NCBI RefSeq assembly: GCF_040438925.1
Contig: NZ_CP159258.1
Span: forward strand, 441,001-505,000
Source: Pseudomonas sp. MYb327
GTDB taxonomy: Bacteria; Pseudomonadota; Gammaproteobacteria; Pseudomonadales; Pseudomonadaceae
DNA length: 64,000 nucleotides
Direction of reading: 5' to 3'
Below, one piece after another: positions 18,389 through 28,099 of this stretch; position 1 is the stretch's first letter, and each line of letters opens with the position of its first letter. The position numbers and the translations under genes were made by a program. The notes below the pieces were generated by a model. The model searched no databases. It saw nothing but the letters and a program-made list of their open reading frames with translations, and was not told the DNA's origin.

Positions 18389-19731
18389 GGGAAATCCTTC
18401 TCCTGAACCGGGTTGAGTGGGCGTAACGCCGGGGTGACGGGTGCCTTGTCACGTTCGGCCTGACTATGCAGCGTAGACAAGGATTCTCCCAGTTGACGCA
18501 ATGCCTGTTCTTTGACCGATTCCCGGCCATAGCAGGCACGCAGGAAGGTTTGCAGGCGCGGGCCGAGGTGAGTCAACTTCAGGCCGTGACGGGTGCGGCG
18601 TGTCCAGAGATACAGGGCACTCAGCTGTGCCGGTCTGCTGTCGATTTGTGCCGGGATTTGCTGCCACGCGTAGTCGGCCGACGCTTGCCACGCGGTGTGC
18701 CTCGCCTGGCGTCGGGCCCGCCAGCCAATGTATAGACGGTGGGCGAGGGGGCGGGTGAACCAGCCGAGGGCCACTATTGCTGCCAGCAGCGCAAGCCAGC
18801 CGACCCAGTGTCCGGACAGGTGCAGGCGGTTTTGCTGGCCGAGTTTTTTCAGGTCTTCGGTGATCGAGAACACCGGCTGGTAAGCGGTATTGATCGCCGC
18901 GTCGAAAGTCAGCGCAGGCACGGTCGCCGTGCGCGTCTGGCGACTGCCGGCGTCCCACCATTTCAGCTCGATGGCGGGCAAGGTGTAGTGGCCTTCTGTG
19001 TCGATCCGGTAAGTCACGGTGTCGATCCGCTGGCCGCCAGTGAAGTTGCCTCGGCCGTCGTTGAGGTTGTTGATCTGCGGCGCTTTCGGATAGCGGCTCA
19101 GGCCCTTGATGTCGCCCAGTGACGGGGTGGGCAAGGCCATGGCCAAGGCGCCATCGGCCTGCAGCGTCAGTTCCCGGGTGATGCTGTCGCCTGCCTTCAG
19201 CGGTGAGGCGGAAGGCGTCATTTTTTGCGTGAAGCGCAACGCCTGAGCGACCAGCACCGGCTCATCGGGTTGGAACCCCGGGGGCTGGGCAGCGGTGAAG
19301 TGTAATGGCTGACTGTTCGCACTCAGCTCATTGGTGGCTTGTCCGGGCGTGACGTGTACGGTCAGTGCCGGAATGTCGAACTCCTGAGCCAGGTTCGGCG
19401 TGATGAAGTAGCTGTAGCGCATGCCCGCGTAGGTTTTGCCGTCGAGAGTCTGGTTCAGGTGCTCGGCATGGCCGTCGGGTGGGCGCACCAGTGCGCCGGA
19501 TATTTTTAGGTCAGGCAGGGTTGGTGCATCGGTGAACCAGGTGTCGGTGAGAATCACCAATTGCAACTCGACCAGGCTGCCAACCATGACCGAGTCGGCA
19601 GGTTGCAGGGTGGCCTGGACTTTCAGCTCGACAGCGAAGGAGTTAGTCGCGAACAGACAAAGGAGTATCAGCGGAAGTTTTGTAGTAAATGGGCTTACGA
19701 TAGACTCAATGTGATTTTTCAGGCTGATCAT
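18385..19731 (-). CDS. batD: BatD-like membrane protein
   Basis: BatD (oxygen-tolerance) family: a large periplasmic part of beta-sandwich character after a signal peptide ('[13 protein letters not shown]'), then one C-terminal membrane helix ('[18 protein letters not shown]') and a cytoplasmic basic tail. 448 residues. It works with the VWA proteins BatA/BatB and the MoxR ATPase in an envelope complex of unclear substrate. It overlaps batB/C upstream and the HAD gene downstream by 4 bp each, so all are translated from one message. Confidence 0.85.
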   Translation of the reverse strand: MISLKNHIESIVSPFTTKLPLILLCLFATNSFAVELKVQATLQPADSVMVGSLVELQLVILTDTWFTDAPTLPDLKISGALVRPPDGHAEHLNQTLDGKTYAGMRYSYFITPNLAQEFDIPALTVHVTPGQATNELSANSQPLHFTAAQPPGFQPDEPVLVAQALRFTQKMTPSASPLKAGDSITRELTLQADGALAMALPTPSLGDIKGLSRYPKAPQINNLNDGRGNFTGGQRIDTVTYRIDTEGHYTLPAIELKWWDAGSRQTRTATVPALTFDAAINTAYQPVFSITEDLKKLGQQNRLHLSGHWVGWLALLAAIVALGWFTRPLAHRLYIGWRARRQARHTAWQASADYAWQQIPAQIDSRPAQLSALYLWTRRTRHGLKLTHLGPRLQTFLRACYGRESVKEQALRQLGESLSTLHSQAERDKAPVTPALRPLNPVQEKDFP

Positions 19732-21308
19732 GGTTTACCCCCCACCTGATCCTGCAAGCTGAATTTTTGTTTGAGGAATTTGGCCGGCGAGGTGGTCAGG
19801 TTCTGCAGCCACTGTTCATCGGACGCGGCCTGCGCGGTCTGCACCTTTTTGCTTTGTCCCTTGCCCGGCGCCTTGTCCATCTTGATTTCATCAGGCTTAA
19901 CCTCGGGGGTGTTCTTTTCGGCGTCTTCGGTGTCTTTCTCCAGGGCAATGGCCAGCGCCAGGTTGGCCGTGGCTTCCGGAAACTGCGGCTGTAATTTAAG
20001 CGCCTGGGTATAGGCGGCGATGGCCTGATCGAACTTGAAGCGGCGCACGTAGATATTGCCCAGATAAAAGTAGGCTTGCGGCGTGTCCAGCCGCGCGAAG
20101 CTGGCAAGCGCCAGGTCGAAGTCCGCAGCGTTGTACGCGGCCACGCCTTTCCAGTACGGATCGACGAACAGCGCGGCGGCCTGCGGATAGTGTTCATGTT
20201 CGAAAGCCCAGCGGCCCTGCTGGTCGCGGGTGAAGAAGGCGTCCGTCAAGGCATTGGCCTGAGCCGGCGTCGGTTGCAATCCCAAGCCCACGGCTAGCAA
20301 TAAACCGGCCATCCAGTTCAGGCTCCAGCCCTTGCGCACGCTGAAGAACGCAATCAACAGCAGCGGCCAGCACAACCAGTAACCGGCGTCTTTCCAGTGC
20401 AGTTCACGCTGCTCGTCACTGGCGGCCTGGAAGTGTTGTTCGGCGTGCAGTTCGATCCAGTCCAGATCGTCGTTGTCGAGGGTCAGGCTGCCCAACGGGG
20501 CGTCCAGCGCGGATGCAAGTTGCTTGAGCGCGTCCTGGTCGAAACTGCCGATCTGCGGGCGCCCGTTGCTGTCGGTGCGAGGGCCGCCACCCGCGTCATG
20601 GATGATGCCACCATCCGTGTTGCCGACGGCCAGGATCATCACTTGAAGGTCACTGCCATCGAGTTGCTTGTCGAGCCCGTCAAGCGCCGAGGTGTCCGCG
20701 CCGTCGGTGATCAGCAGCAGGGTACCGGGAGTTTTTTCGGCGGCGAGCAGGCGATTGGCCTGATCGATCACGGCGCTGACGCTTTTCCCTGGTGTGCTGA
20801 TGAGGTCGGTGCTCAAGGCTTGGATAAAGGTGTCGAGCAACGCTGGATCGTCGGTGGCCGGCAGCACCAGATGGGCGCTGCCGGCATAGGCGATCAGGGC
20901 GTTGCGTGCGCCGGAGCGGCGTTGGATCAGGTCGTGGAGCTTGTGTTTGGTCGCTTCCAGGCGTGTGGGCGAGACATCGCTGGCGTCCATGGAGGGTGAC
21001 AGGTCGACGGCGATGATCAGCGGCGCCCGGTTTTCCAGAAAGTCTGGTCGATCCTGTTCCCAGGTTGGCCCAGCCGCCGCAATGGCACCTAATACCAATA
21101 ACGCGCACACCAGATGTACAGGGCGTAGGCGATGAGGATCTTTTGGGGTTATTAACAAATGCGACAACAGGTGCGGCGCGATTCTGTTGCGCAGACGCTT
21201 TTGCAAATCACGACTGTGCCGCCAAAAAAAGGGCAGCGATGCGCCGAACAAACCGAGCAGCAACCAGTAGGGGCGCAGGAAGTGGAAGTCGCTTAGATTG
21301 ATGTCCAT
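19728..21308 (-). CDS. batB: BatB/BatC fusion: VWA domain plus TPRs
   Basis: 526 residues. Membrane helices at about 15-30 and 63-80, a von Willebrand A domain with a full MIDAS motif (DLSPSMDAS near residue 99), two further membrane helices ('[16 protein letters not shown]', '[14 protein letters not shown]'), and then TPR units ('[19 protein letters not shown]', '[20 protein letters not shown]'). The C-terminus is charged and low in complexity ('[19 protein letters not shown]'). It thus combines BatB (VWA) with BatC (TPR). One base separates it from batA; it overlaps batD. Confidence 0.88.
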   Translation of the reverse strand: MDINLSDFHFLRPYWLLLGLFGASLPFFWRHSRDLQKRLRNRIAPHLLSHLLITPKDPHRLRPVHLVCALLVLGAIAAAGPTWEQDRPDFLENRAPLIIAVDLSPSMDASDVSPTRLEATKHKLHDLIQRRSGARNALIAYAGSAHLVLPATDDPALLDTFIQALSTDLISTPGKSVSAVIDQANRLLAAEKTPGTLLLITDGADTSALDGLDKQLDGSDLQVMILAVGNTDGGIIHDAGGGPRTDSNGRPQIGSFDQDALKQLASALDAPLGSLTLDNDDLDWIELHAEQHFQAASDEQRELHWKDAGYWLCWPLLLIAFFSVRKGWSLNWMAGLLLAVGLGLQPTPAQANALTDAFFTRDQQGRWAFEHEHYPQAAALFVDPYWKGVAAYNAADFDLALASFARLDTPQAYFYLGNIYVRRFKFDQAIAAYTQALKLQPQFPEATANLALAIALEKDTEDAEKNTPEVKPDEIKMDKAPGKGQSKKVQTAQAASDEQWLQNLTTSPAKFLKQKFSLQDQVGGKP

Positions 21309-21309
21309 C

Positions 21310-22302
21310 TCAGGCCTCCTGCTTTTGACGCGCGAGCATCAGCCGTGGAAGGAGCAGGGCGCCCAGGTGATACAGCGCCAACAAGCCGATCGCCGCGCCC
21401 AATGGCCACCAGAACAGGTCGCGCTTGGGCTGATGGCTTAGGGTTTTCACCTGATGCGGAGTGAGTTTGTCGAGTGTGCTATAGACCTGATCCAACGCAT
21501 TGCGGTCTTCGGCGCGGAAGAACTGCCCGCCGGTGGCTTTAGCGATGTCGCGCAGGCCTTGCAGGTTGACCTTGGCTTCACCCTCGGCATTCGGGTCGCC
21601 GATGCCGATGGTGTGGATCACCACGCCTTTCGCAGCGGCCATAGCGGCCGCGTGATCCGGGGTGATGGCACTACTGGTGTCGTTGCCGTCGGTGAGCAGG
21701 ATCAGCACCTTTTCCTGCTCGTGAGCTTTATCCAGCATTTTCAGGCTTAAGCCAATGGCGTCGCCGATGGCAGTGTTCGGCCCGGCCATGCCGATCCCGG
21801 TGTCGTCCAGCAACAGCGACAAGCTGGCATGATCGAGGGTCAAGGGTGCCTGCGGATAAGCACCGGTGCCGAACACGATCAGGCCGAGGCGATCCTCTTT
21901 GCGCTTGTCGATAAAACCATGCACCACTTCCTTGACCGCTGCCAGACGATTGATTTTCTGGCCATTGACGTCGGTGAAGTCGGTGGTTTCCATGGATTGG
22001 GACAAGTCGATGGCCAACATCAGATCACGCACCGGTTGTTGACGCTCGATGGGTTTCTCCACCAGCACGGGGCGACTGGCAGCGACCAGCAACAACGCCC
22101 AAACCAACAGGTTGAGTAGCAGTTGCCAGCGATTGCTGCGGGTGCCAGCTTGTCTCGGGGGCTGGCCGACTGCACGGCTCATCGCCCTGAAGAACGGCAC
22201 GCGCACGGCGCTGCGGGCTTCACGGTAGTCCGGCAGGTAGCGATAGCCGAGCCACGGCAACGGCAGCAGGATCAACAACCAGGGGTAATCAAGCTGCCAC
22301 AT
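21310..22302 (-). CDS. batA: BatA-like VWA membrane protein
   Basis: 330 residues from ATG 22302, giving MWQLDYPWLLILLPLPWLGY, a normal BatA N-terminal helix. A much longer open frame upstream (to 22584) is only the other-frame reading of the DUF4381 gene. VWA MIDAS 'DLSQSMETTDF' is near residue 93, followed by 'LILLTDGNDTSS'. A C-terminal membrane helix is 'LFWWPLGAAIGLLALYHLGA'. The start overlaps the DUF4381 stop by 14 bp. Part of the MoxR/DUF58/Bat assembly. Confidence 0.88.
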   Translation of the reverse strand: MWQLDYPWLLILLPLPWLGYRYLPDYREARSAVRVPFFRAMSRAVGQPPRQAGTRSNRWQLLLNLLVWALLLVAASRPVLVEKPIERQQPVRDLMLAIDLSQSMETTDFTDVNGQKINRLAAVKEVVHGFIDKRKEDRLGLIVFGTGAYPQAPLTLDHASLSLLLDDTGIGMAGPNTAIGDAIGLSLKMLDKAHEQEKVLILLTDGNDTSSAITPDHAAAMAAAKGVVIHTIGIGDPNAEGEAKVNLQGLRDIAKATGGQFFRAEDRNALDQVYSTLDKLTPHQVKTLSHQPKRDLFWWPLGAAIGLLALYHLGALLLPRLMLARQKQEA

Positions 22303-22873
22303 GGTGATGCTCCACCCAGTTCTTACAGGTACTGAACAGCGCCTCACGCTGCTCATTGGATAGGGCAAGCAACGTGGCGTCCGGTGCGTAGGCCAGCAGC
22401 GACAATTGCTGGCTGAAGTCGGCAGGCAACGGCTGTTTGCTGTGCTGCTGTAAAAAGGCCTGCCAGTCCTCCTTCCCCAAGGCCGCCGGCGACCCTGGTA
22501 GAAGCGAGCCTGCTCGCGATGAGGCTCTGACATTCGACATCGATGTTGGCTGACGAGACGCCTTCGCGAGCAGGCTCGCTCCAACAGAGGCCGTGGCTGG
22601 CATGGAGAGGGCCACGCGTTTCAGTAACTCCGGCAACTCGCGCAGCGCATTGAGGTCATTGCCGCGCTGCTGCAACTCCGCAAACCGCAGCAGCGCTTCA
22701 CGCCGATACCGATCCCGGCGCCATTGCCAATAACGCCGTACGCTCACCAACACCACAGCAAGCAACAATAAACCTAGAAGCGCCCACCAGCCCCAGGTCT
22801 GCGGCGCGTAACTGATCGGAGTCGGCAGTGCCATTTCCTTGAGTTGGTCGATGCTCGGAATGTTCGGATTCAT
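22289..22873 (-). CDS. DUF4381 membrane protein with in-frame REPIN
   Basis: 194 residues; single membrane helix 'WGWWALLGLLLLAVVLVSV' after a short N-terminus, then a cytoplasmic helical part ending 'STCKNWVEHHHVAA'. DUF4381 proteins sit between the DUF58 and BatA genes in Bat operons. Oddity: roughly residues 96-126 ('SVGASLLAKASRQPTSM' and 'SSRAGSLLPG') are encoded by an inverted pair of Pseudomonas REP sequences. The insertion keeps the frame, so the protein carries a low-complexity loop of about 30 residues. Overlaps DUF58 by 4 bp and batA by 14 bp. Confidence 0.85.
   Translation of the reverse strand: MNPNIPSIDQLKEMALPTPISYAPQTWGWWALLGLLLLAVVLVSVRRYWQWRRDRYRREALLRFAELQQRGNDLNALRELPELLKRVALSMPATASVGASLLAKASRQPTSMSNVRASSRAGSLLPGSPAALGKEDWQAFLQQHSKQPLPADFSQQLSLLAYAPDATLLALSNEQREALFSTCKNWVEHHHVAA
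22496..22586. repeat. REPIN: inverted REP pair inside a gene
   Basis: Two copies in opposite orientation of a core GCGAGCCTGCTCGCGA. The left copy covers about 22496-22522 and the right about 22557-22586, separated by about 34 bp. Each copy is itself palindromic. This is the form of Pseudomonas REP doublets (REPINs), normally intergenic and moved by RAYT transposases. Here it lies within the DUF4381 coding sequence and keeps it open. Confidence 0.85.
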
Positions 22874-23805
22874 CGGCGTCCCCCGGCCAGCTTGCCCAGT
22901 TCGGCGCGCAGTTGTTCCTGGGCGTCGCTGGCAGTGCTGAACATCATCAACGGCACCTGGCTGCGCCGCAGCAACGTGGCAACATCCTTGAGCCGGCCAC
23001 TGAGAAAATCCCCCAGGGGCTGATGCACCTGACGCTTCTCCACTGCCAGTTCCACCTGCAACTGGCCCTGGGTGATCAACACCCGGCCATTGGTTGGCAG
23101 GTTCAACGCCAGCGGGTCGTAGACTTGCATGGCAATCACATCGTTGTGCGCCGACAGTTGCCGCATCAGTTGCAAGGTACGTTCATCGGCCCCGGCAAAG
23201 TCGCTGACGATGCAAATCAGGTGGTCGTGGCCGGCGACGGCCAGGCAATGCTGCAGTACCTTGTTGAGCTGGTCTTCGCCTTCGGCGTCCGGATTGGCTG
23301 CGTTCAGCGCCTGATTCTGTTCGACAATGCGGCTGCATAGCGCTTCGATGCGTTTGCGACTGCGCAGGGGGGCGATACTGTCGATGCGCTGATCGTTGAA
23401 CACCAGTCCGCCGACCCGGTCACCGGCGTTGAACACCATCCACGCGGCCAATGCGCCGAGTTCGGCGGTGATCGCGGATTTGAAGCTGCGTTGCGAGCCG
23501 AAGAACATCGACATGCGTTGGTCAACAAGGATCAGCGCCGGGCGGTCGCGCTCTTCAGTGAAGGTGCGCACCACCGGTTTGCCGGTGCGCAGCGAGGCAC
23601 GCCAGTCGAGGTGGCGCAGGTCATCCCCCGGTTGATAGCGGCGCAATTCATCGAAGTTCAAGCCACGGCCACGCAGGCGTGATGCATGGTTGCCGGCCAG
23701 GATGCTGCCCTGGGGCTGACGCGCCAGAAAGCTCAGGTCGCGGGCCTCGAACTCCAGGGCCATCAACCGTTGCAGGGAGACATACACCAGGCCGTCGGCA
23801 GTCAT
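22870..23805 (-). CDS. DUF58 domain protein
   Basis: 311 residues, soluble. DUF58 signature region 'GRGLNFDELRRYQPGDDLRHLDW' and 'RASLRTGKPVVRTFTEERDR' near residues 45-85, followed by a VWA-like fold ('PALILVDQRMSMFFGSQ'). DUF58 proteins act with MoxR-type ATPases and VWA proteins. Lies 8 bp downstream of moxR and overlaps DUF4381 by 4 bp, inside one operon. No enzymatic residue can be assigned. Confidence 0.9.
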   Translation of the reverse strand: MTADGLVYVSLQRLMALEFEARDLSFLARQPQGSILAGNHASRLRGRGLNFDELRRYQPGDDLRHLDWRASLRTGKPVVRTFTEERDRPALILVDQRMSMFFGSQRSFKSAITAELGALAAWMVFNAGDRVGGLVFNDQRIDSIAPLRSRKRIEALCSRIVEQNQALNAANPDAEGEDQLNKVLQHCLAVAGHDHLICIVSDFAGADERTLQLMRQLSAHNDVIAMQVYDPLALNLPTNGRVLITQGQLQVELAVEKRQVHQPLGDFLSGRLKDVATLLRRSQVPLMMFSTASDAQEQLRAELGKLAGGRR

Positions 23806-23813
23806 CTTTCACC

Positions 23814-24794
23814 TCAGGCCGGAATCGCGACTTTGTCGAGCAGGCGGTTTAGCACCTGGTCGGCCGTGACGCCATCGGCCACCGCGTCGTAGCTCAGTTG
23901 CAGGCGATGGCGCAGCACCGGGTGCACCACGGCGCGCACGTTGTCCGGCGAAACGAAGTCCTGGCCCTGCAGCCAGGCGTCGGCCCGGGCGCAACGGTCG
24001 AGGCCGATGCCGCCACGGGGGCTGGCGCCGATATTGATCCAACGGCCGAGGTCGGCGTCGTAATCGGCGGGGTGGCGAGTGGCGTTGATCAGGTCGATCA
24101 GGTAGCGGTCGATGGTCGGTGAAACGTGCACCGCACTGACCTCCCGGCGCGCAGCAAAAATCACGTCTTGGGAAAGTTCGAAGCCATTGGCGGCGGCAGT
24201 TCTTGCGCCGAGGGCCTGTTCTTCTTCACGTAAAAGGCGCAACACCTGGCTTTCGTTATCCGCACTCGGGTAATCCAGCAGCAACTTCATCAAAAAGCGA
24301 TCCATCTGCGCTTCCGGCAACGGGTAGGTACCTTCCTGTTCGATGGGATTTTGGGTTGCCACTACGATGAACAACTCCGGCAGCGCGTGACTGTTGCCGG
24401 CCACAGTGATTTGCCGTTCTTCCATGGCTTCCAGCAATGCCGCCTGCACTTTGGCCGGGGCGCGGTTGATTTCGTCGGCCAGGATCAGGTTTCCGAACAA
24501 CGGCCCTGGCTGGAAGCGGATCTCGTTTTTACCCTCGACCTGGTGCAGCACTTCGGCGCCGGTGATGTCGGAGGGCAGAAGGTCGGGCGTAAACTGGATG
24601 CGGCTCATCTTCGCGTCCAAATGTTTGGCCAATGCCTTGACTGTGCGTGTCTTGGCCAATCCGGGCAAACTTTCCAGCAGCAAATGTCCGTTGGCTAGTA
24701 GACCCACGAGGATCTGCCGGATGACCTGATCTTGACCCAGCACCGCTTCGGCGATGCTGGCTTGCAGGGCGTTGATATCGGTGAGCGCTGTCAT
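23814..24794 (-). CDS. MoxR-family AAA+ ATPase
   Basis: 326 residues. Walker A 'LESLPGLAKTRTVK' near residue 40 (the MoxR form lacking the classical GxGKT spacing), Walker B 'LILADEINRAPAKVQ', sensor 1 'IVVATQNPIEQEGTYPLPEAQ' region, and C-terminal 'GASPRGGIGLDRCARA'. Predicted chaperone-like ATPase that remodels or activates the VWA/Bat proteins encoded behind it. First gene of the minus-strand operon; ribosome site AAAGGAAAACC. Upstream sequence is AT-rich. Confidence 0.92.
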   Translation of the reverse strand: MTALTDINALQASIAEAVLGQDQVIRQILVGLLANGHLLLESLPGLAKTRTVKALAKHLDAKMSRIQFTPDLLPSDITGAEVLHQVEGKNEIRFQPGPLFGNLILADEINRAPAKVQAALLEAMEERQITVAGNSHALPELFIVVATQNPIEQEGTYPLPEAQMDRFLMKLLLDYPSADNESQVLRLLREEEQALGARTAAANGFELSQDVIFAARREVSAVHVSPTIDRYLIDLINATRHPADYDADLGRWINIGASPRGGIGLDRCARADAWLQGQDFVSPDNVRAVVHPVLRHRLQLSYDAVADGVTADQVLNRLLDKVAIPA

Positions 24795-24864
24795 GCGGTT
24801 TTCCTTTCTTAAGCATGAAAGTCTGAGTCAATGAAATTAAACAGTAGACGAGATGCAGGAACAC

Positions 24865-25713
24865 TCAAAAATTTTGCTTGAAATGAACGCTTTCATATGT
24901 TTTGCCACCGCACGTGGACGAAGCCCTGAAAACCTCGTTAATAATTGAATGCTCAAATATTTTTACATCTTGAGAGCCTCTTCGAAAAAGTGTCGCTCCT
25001 GCCCCGCTAGGCCAATAAACGCCTATCATTCCTCCATAAATATTTCGAGAATCAACCTCGTGTCTTAATCTGCGGGAAAATAACCTGCTTGGCTCGACAA
25101 CGACATGAGCCGCTCCGCATAAGTTTCTAGCAAGCCTGTCAGGAATTAAGGCGTATTTATCTTTTTCGCTGGCACTAATGTAGATTATTGGTAGTGCACA
25201 TTTAAGCGTTTGCTCAAAAATAGAGCGTGCAATATTTCTATCGGCCTTGGTTTCTTTTAATTTTATTGACGAAATTCCAATAGGGAGTTCACTGTCCCAC
25301 CCTCCGCCGAACTTACTGATTAGTCGTATGACTAAACTTGAGATATGGAGCCGGGGGAGCTGATCTGGAAATTCTTTAATGGATTCAATTGAGAAAAATT
25401 TTATCCATTGGTGACCCTCGTTCACTGTGGCTTCGATTTTTATGTTCAGATCATGCGCAGACGAGAATTTATGGTAGGTCAGTAATCCTGATGAAAAGGT
25501 GGATTGTGTTTCCGATATTGAGAAAGTAATATGTTCTTGGTCGTTCGAGAGAATAAAATCACCCTCCAGGCTTGCTCGATTGAAATCATCAGATTTGAAA
25601 TAGGTAAAAGGTTGGCACAATATCCAACTCATGCATTCTTGAATGACGCTTTTGATTGGCGGTGTTTTGCTAAGTGGGAATTTATAATTTACGCACACAT
25701 TTGAATCCTTCAA
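24865..25713 (-). CDS. Hypothetical protein, low GC
   Basis: 282 residues, no signal peptide or membrane helix, clearly AT-richer than the Bat operon beside it, which suggests transfer. No family recognised. Visible features: a hydrophobic core strand 'CALPIIYISASEKDKYALIP', then 'LARNLCGAAHVVVEPSRLFS' and 'YGGMIGVYWPSGAG', which read like a conserved globular domain. The C-terminus stops abruptly soon after that motif, so the gene may be a truncated form of a larger protein. Ribosome site weak. Confidence 0.6.
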   Translation of the reverse strand: MKDSNVCVNYKFPLSKTPPIKSVIQECMSWILCQPFTYFKSDDFNRASLEGDFILSNDQEHITFSISETQSTFSSGLLTYHKFSSAHDLNIKIEATVNEGHQWIKFFSIESIKEFPDQLPRLHISSLVIRLISKFGGGWDSELPIGISSIKLKETKADRNIARSIFEQTLKCALPIIYISASEKDKYALIPDRLARNLCGAAHVVVEPSRLFSRRLRHEVDSRNIYGGMIGVYWPSGAGATLFRRGSQDVKIFEHSIINEVFRASSTCGGKTYESVHFKQNF

Positions 25714-26134
25714 AGCAAATAGAGTATTTGTTGCTATTGTAGGTTGCGTGAGTGAATCGAAGCTTAACGCGGAAGGTTAAGTCATGTTGTTTGAATGTTC
25801 GCAATTACTCCCTTCACTGATCAGGATAGCAGCGAATTTTGATGTTGCAATTGATGCGTTGTCGAATGCGCGCGAGCGCCCACTGGGCGAGCATTCGGAA
25901 GCGAATGCCCTCATCGACGAGGTTGAAATTGGAAGTGGGGGGGGGCTTCTTATGCTTTTTGGGTGTCTTTTAATTGTTTTTAGAAGGCACTACGGTTGAA
26001 GGAGATAAATATGCAAGCGGGTTGATTAATGTATTCGGTGTTCTTAGACTATGCTTCAAAGCGTCTGCTACGCGAGGAGTTGCTTTTTGTGCTTTCCGTA
26101 GTTTTGGTATATACCATTTTTGCGAGAGAATAAT
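25714..26134 (+). other. AT-rich spacer with a 9-G tract
   Basis: No gene firmly supported. A plus-strand frame 25784-25999 (71 codons) begins 'MLFECSQLLPSLIRIAANFD' and crosses a run of nine G residues (25937-25945). It ends with a hydrophobic stretch ('GLLMLFGCLLIVFRRHYG'). The weak ribosome site and the homopolymer leave it undecided: a small membrane-anchored protein or chance. Confidence 0.3.
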
Positions 26135-26485
26135 ATGAAGTATGTCTTAGGATTGTTATCGTTGGCGTTGTTGACAGGTTGCACAACTCCAACCATGGAT
26201 GAAATGCGCCAGGAAGAACCTCGACAGGTTTTGCATTCAAAAAAAACAGACAAAGTCATCGCTGATTGCGTGCAGCATGCATGGCAGGATATGCCCGTTT
26301 TTGAAGGGGAATCCGGGGCCACTCAGGAACCTGGCAGCAACGGAGGCTACACGGTGGCGACCGTCGGCGAGGCATATTTTGTCGATATTCAAGCAGATAC
26401 GGAAGGCTCGGTAGTTAAGTATTACGCTATGACGTATCGCTGGATATCCAGGAAGCACCTGGCGGCGCTACAAGGTTGTTTGTGA
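26135..26485 (+). CDS. Small lipoprotein, 116 aa
   Basis: Predicted outer-membrane or periplasmic lipoprotein of unknown function. Signal MKYVLGLLSLALLTGC with lipobox LLTGC (acylated Cys at 16). The mature part has 'IADCVQHAWQDMPVFEGES' and a C-terminal 'SRKHLAALQGCL', leaving two Cys that could form a disulfide. ATG at 26135 preferred over a TTG five codons earlier because it gives a normal lipoprotein signal. Its 3' end lies convergent with the disrupted FadL-type gene. Confidence 0.7.
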   Translation: MKYVLGLLSLALLTGCTTPTMDEMRQEEPRQVLHSKKTDKVIADCVQHAWQDMPVFEGESGATQEPGSNGGYTVATVGEAYFVDIQADTEGSVVKYYAMTYRWISRKHLAALQGCL

Positions 26486-26586
26486 TTCCATCTAACATAA
26501 AATATCTCTTGGAAGTATTTTCTCCCCTTGCAGACGGGTGGCCCCGACAGTAATGCGTGCGGTGCTGAGACAGTGGGTTTTCGCGC

Positions 26587-26612
26587 AAAAAAAACCCGCG
26601 AGAAACTGCGGG
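26587..26612 (-). terminator. Rho-independent terminator of FadL-type gene
   Basis: On the minus strand a 5-bp stem CCCGC/GCGGG (26608-26612 with 26595-26599) with an 8-nt loop, followed by eight T (26587-26594). It sits about 40 bp past the expected natural end of the FadL-type gene. Confidence 0.8.
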
Positions 26613-26649
26613 CGGGAAATCCCAAAGGAGCTTGATTCACGGTGTATAT

Positions 26650-27945
26650 ATCAAAACGCCAAGTCGCTCCGCCACCAACGATGTGCAGGGCCGAATTACG
26701 ATAGGTGCCTGAAAGGGTATTACCCGAACGTGACTTGGTTTGTTCGACGTCCATGTCACCCAGCCAGACCAAGGTGTAGGCCGCATGCAGGTCGAGCCCT
26801 TCGTCAAGCTTGTAATTGATCCCGGTGGCTAGGCGCCAGGCTTCGCCCATGGGATTATCGACGGTGCGATCCTTATCATCTACCGCCGAGCTGTCGTAGC
26901 CAAGTCCCATGCTCCAGCGCACCCTTGAGTTGGCCTGGTACTGAGCTCAGAGAGAGGCATGCCAGGTGTCTTTGTATTGGCGGTCGGCGGTACGGTTGAC
27001 ATCGGTGGCATTGGCGTCGACCTCTACACCAATGTCGCCAAACTCGCTCCAGTCCTGCCAGCCGAGACTGCCCAGCAACTTCCATTGCGGGTCGAGATCG
27101 TGCGCGATGCTGAACAGCATAGTCTGAGGCACCGACATATCCAGCTCAATAGAGTCGACATCCAGACGACGCAACGCGGCGTTGATGATTGGATTGTCGA
27201 CCTTGCGCACGCTCGGGCTGTCCTTGAACTCCAAATCAATCTTGCTGGTATAGGCGAGGCCAATCTGGGTGCGATCATTCATTCGATAGAGCAAACCGAT
27301 GTTGACCCCAGCGCCGACATCAGTGTCCTTGTATTCAAGCTGGCCGTCGGGGTTGTCCCGTAACCCAAGCAGGTTGTTGTTGATGGCCGTCTCGTTTCGG
27401 TAGTAGCCATACATGATGCGTGGGCCAATGCCGATGGAAAGATCGTCTGTGAGTTTGTGCGCCAGCGTGGGCTGGAAAGACACACCGATGATCGCCGCCT
27501 CCTGATTGAAGTAGCGTCCGGCCCAGTCATCGTCATAATCCAGGGCCAAGCCAAAATTGCCATACATACCGAACCCGATGGCCGAGCGTTCATCGATCTG
27601 GTGGCTGACAAAAAAACTGGCTCCCGGAAGGTATTGCAAGGAGTTGCCGCCTTCGTTGCCGTCGAACTGATTGTGGTTGTCGCGAGAGAAGCTTAGATCA
27701 CCCAGAATGACTTGAGCATTGGCGCTGATCTGGGTGCCCGCCAATTCGGTAATGCCAGCCGGATTGCTCATCAGTACGCTAGGGTCGGTCGCAAGAGCAG
27801 CGGCCCCTGCATTGGCCAAGCCATTACCTTCCTGCCCTGTTTCATAAATCAAGATGCCACCGGCCCAGGCATTGCTGGCGAGTAGGCTCAAACCAAGAGC
27901 CAACGATATGGGTAACCGGAGAGATTGGTAACTTCTGTACATCAC
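26650..27945 (-). pseudogene. FadL/TodX-type outer-membrane channel with nonsense codon
   Basis: Family of outer-membrane channels for long-chain fatty acids and hydrophobic compounds. Signal peptide to 'SNAWAGG', then the FadL N-terminal plug region 'GLANAGAAALATDPSVLMSNPAGITELAG'-like (NPAG signature) and many barrel strands. After 'KDTWHASL' an in-frame TGA (26949-26947) interrupts the gene. The same frame continues with 'AQYQANSRVRWSMGLGYDSS' through 'HIVGGGATWRF', the expected terminal strand ending in Phe. TGA replaces what should be Gly (GGA). The natural stop after WRF is also lost, apparently by a one-base deletion in a T run near 26653, so the frame reads on through the terminator. 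Two lesions argue for a real pseudogene. Confidence 0.82.
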
Positions 27946-28099
27946 GCGTCCTCTGCGAGGCCCTCAGGCACGAAGGAAGGTCTGCCAAACTCTTTCGTGC
28001 TGATAGGAAAACGACCATCAAGACTGCGCTTACCTCTCAGACTGCATCACGCATTGCAGTGAGTCACGGCAAGGCAATTCTGTTGGCCGTATTTAGGTA

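Noticed and set aside
22303..22584. 94-residue N-terminal extension of BatA
   Set aside because: Region codes for DUF4381 in another frame; BatA begins normally at MWQLDYPW.
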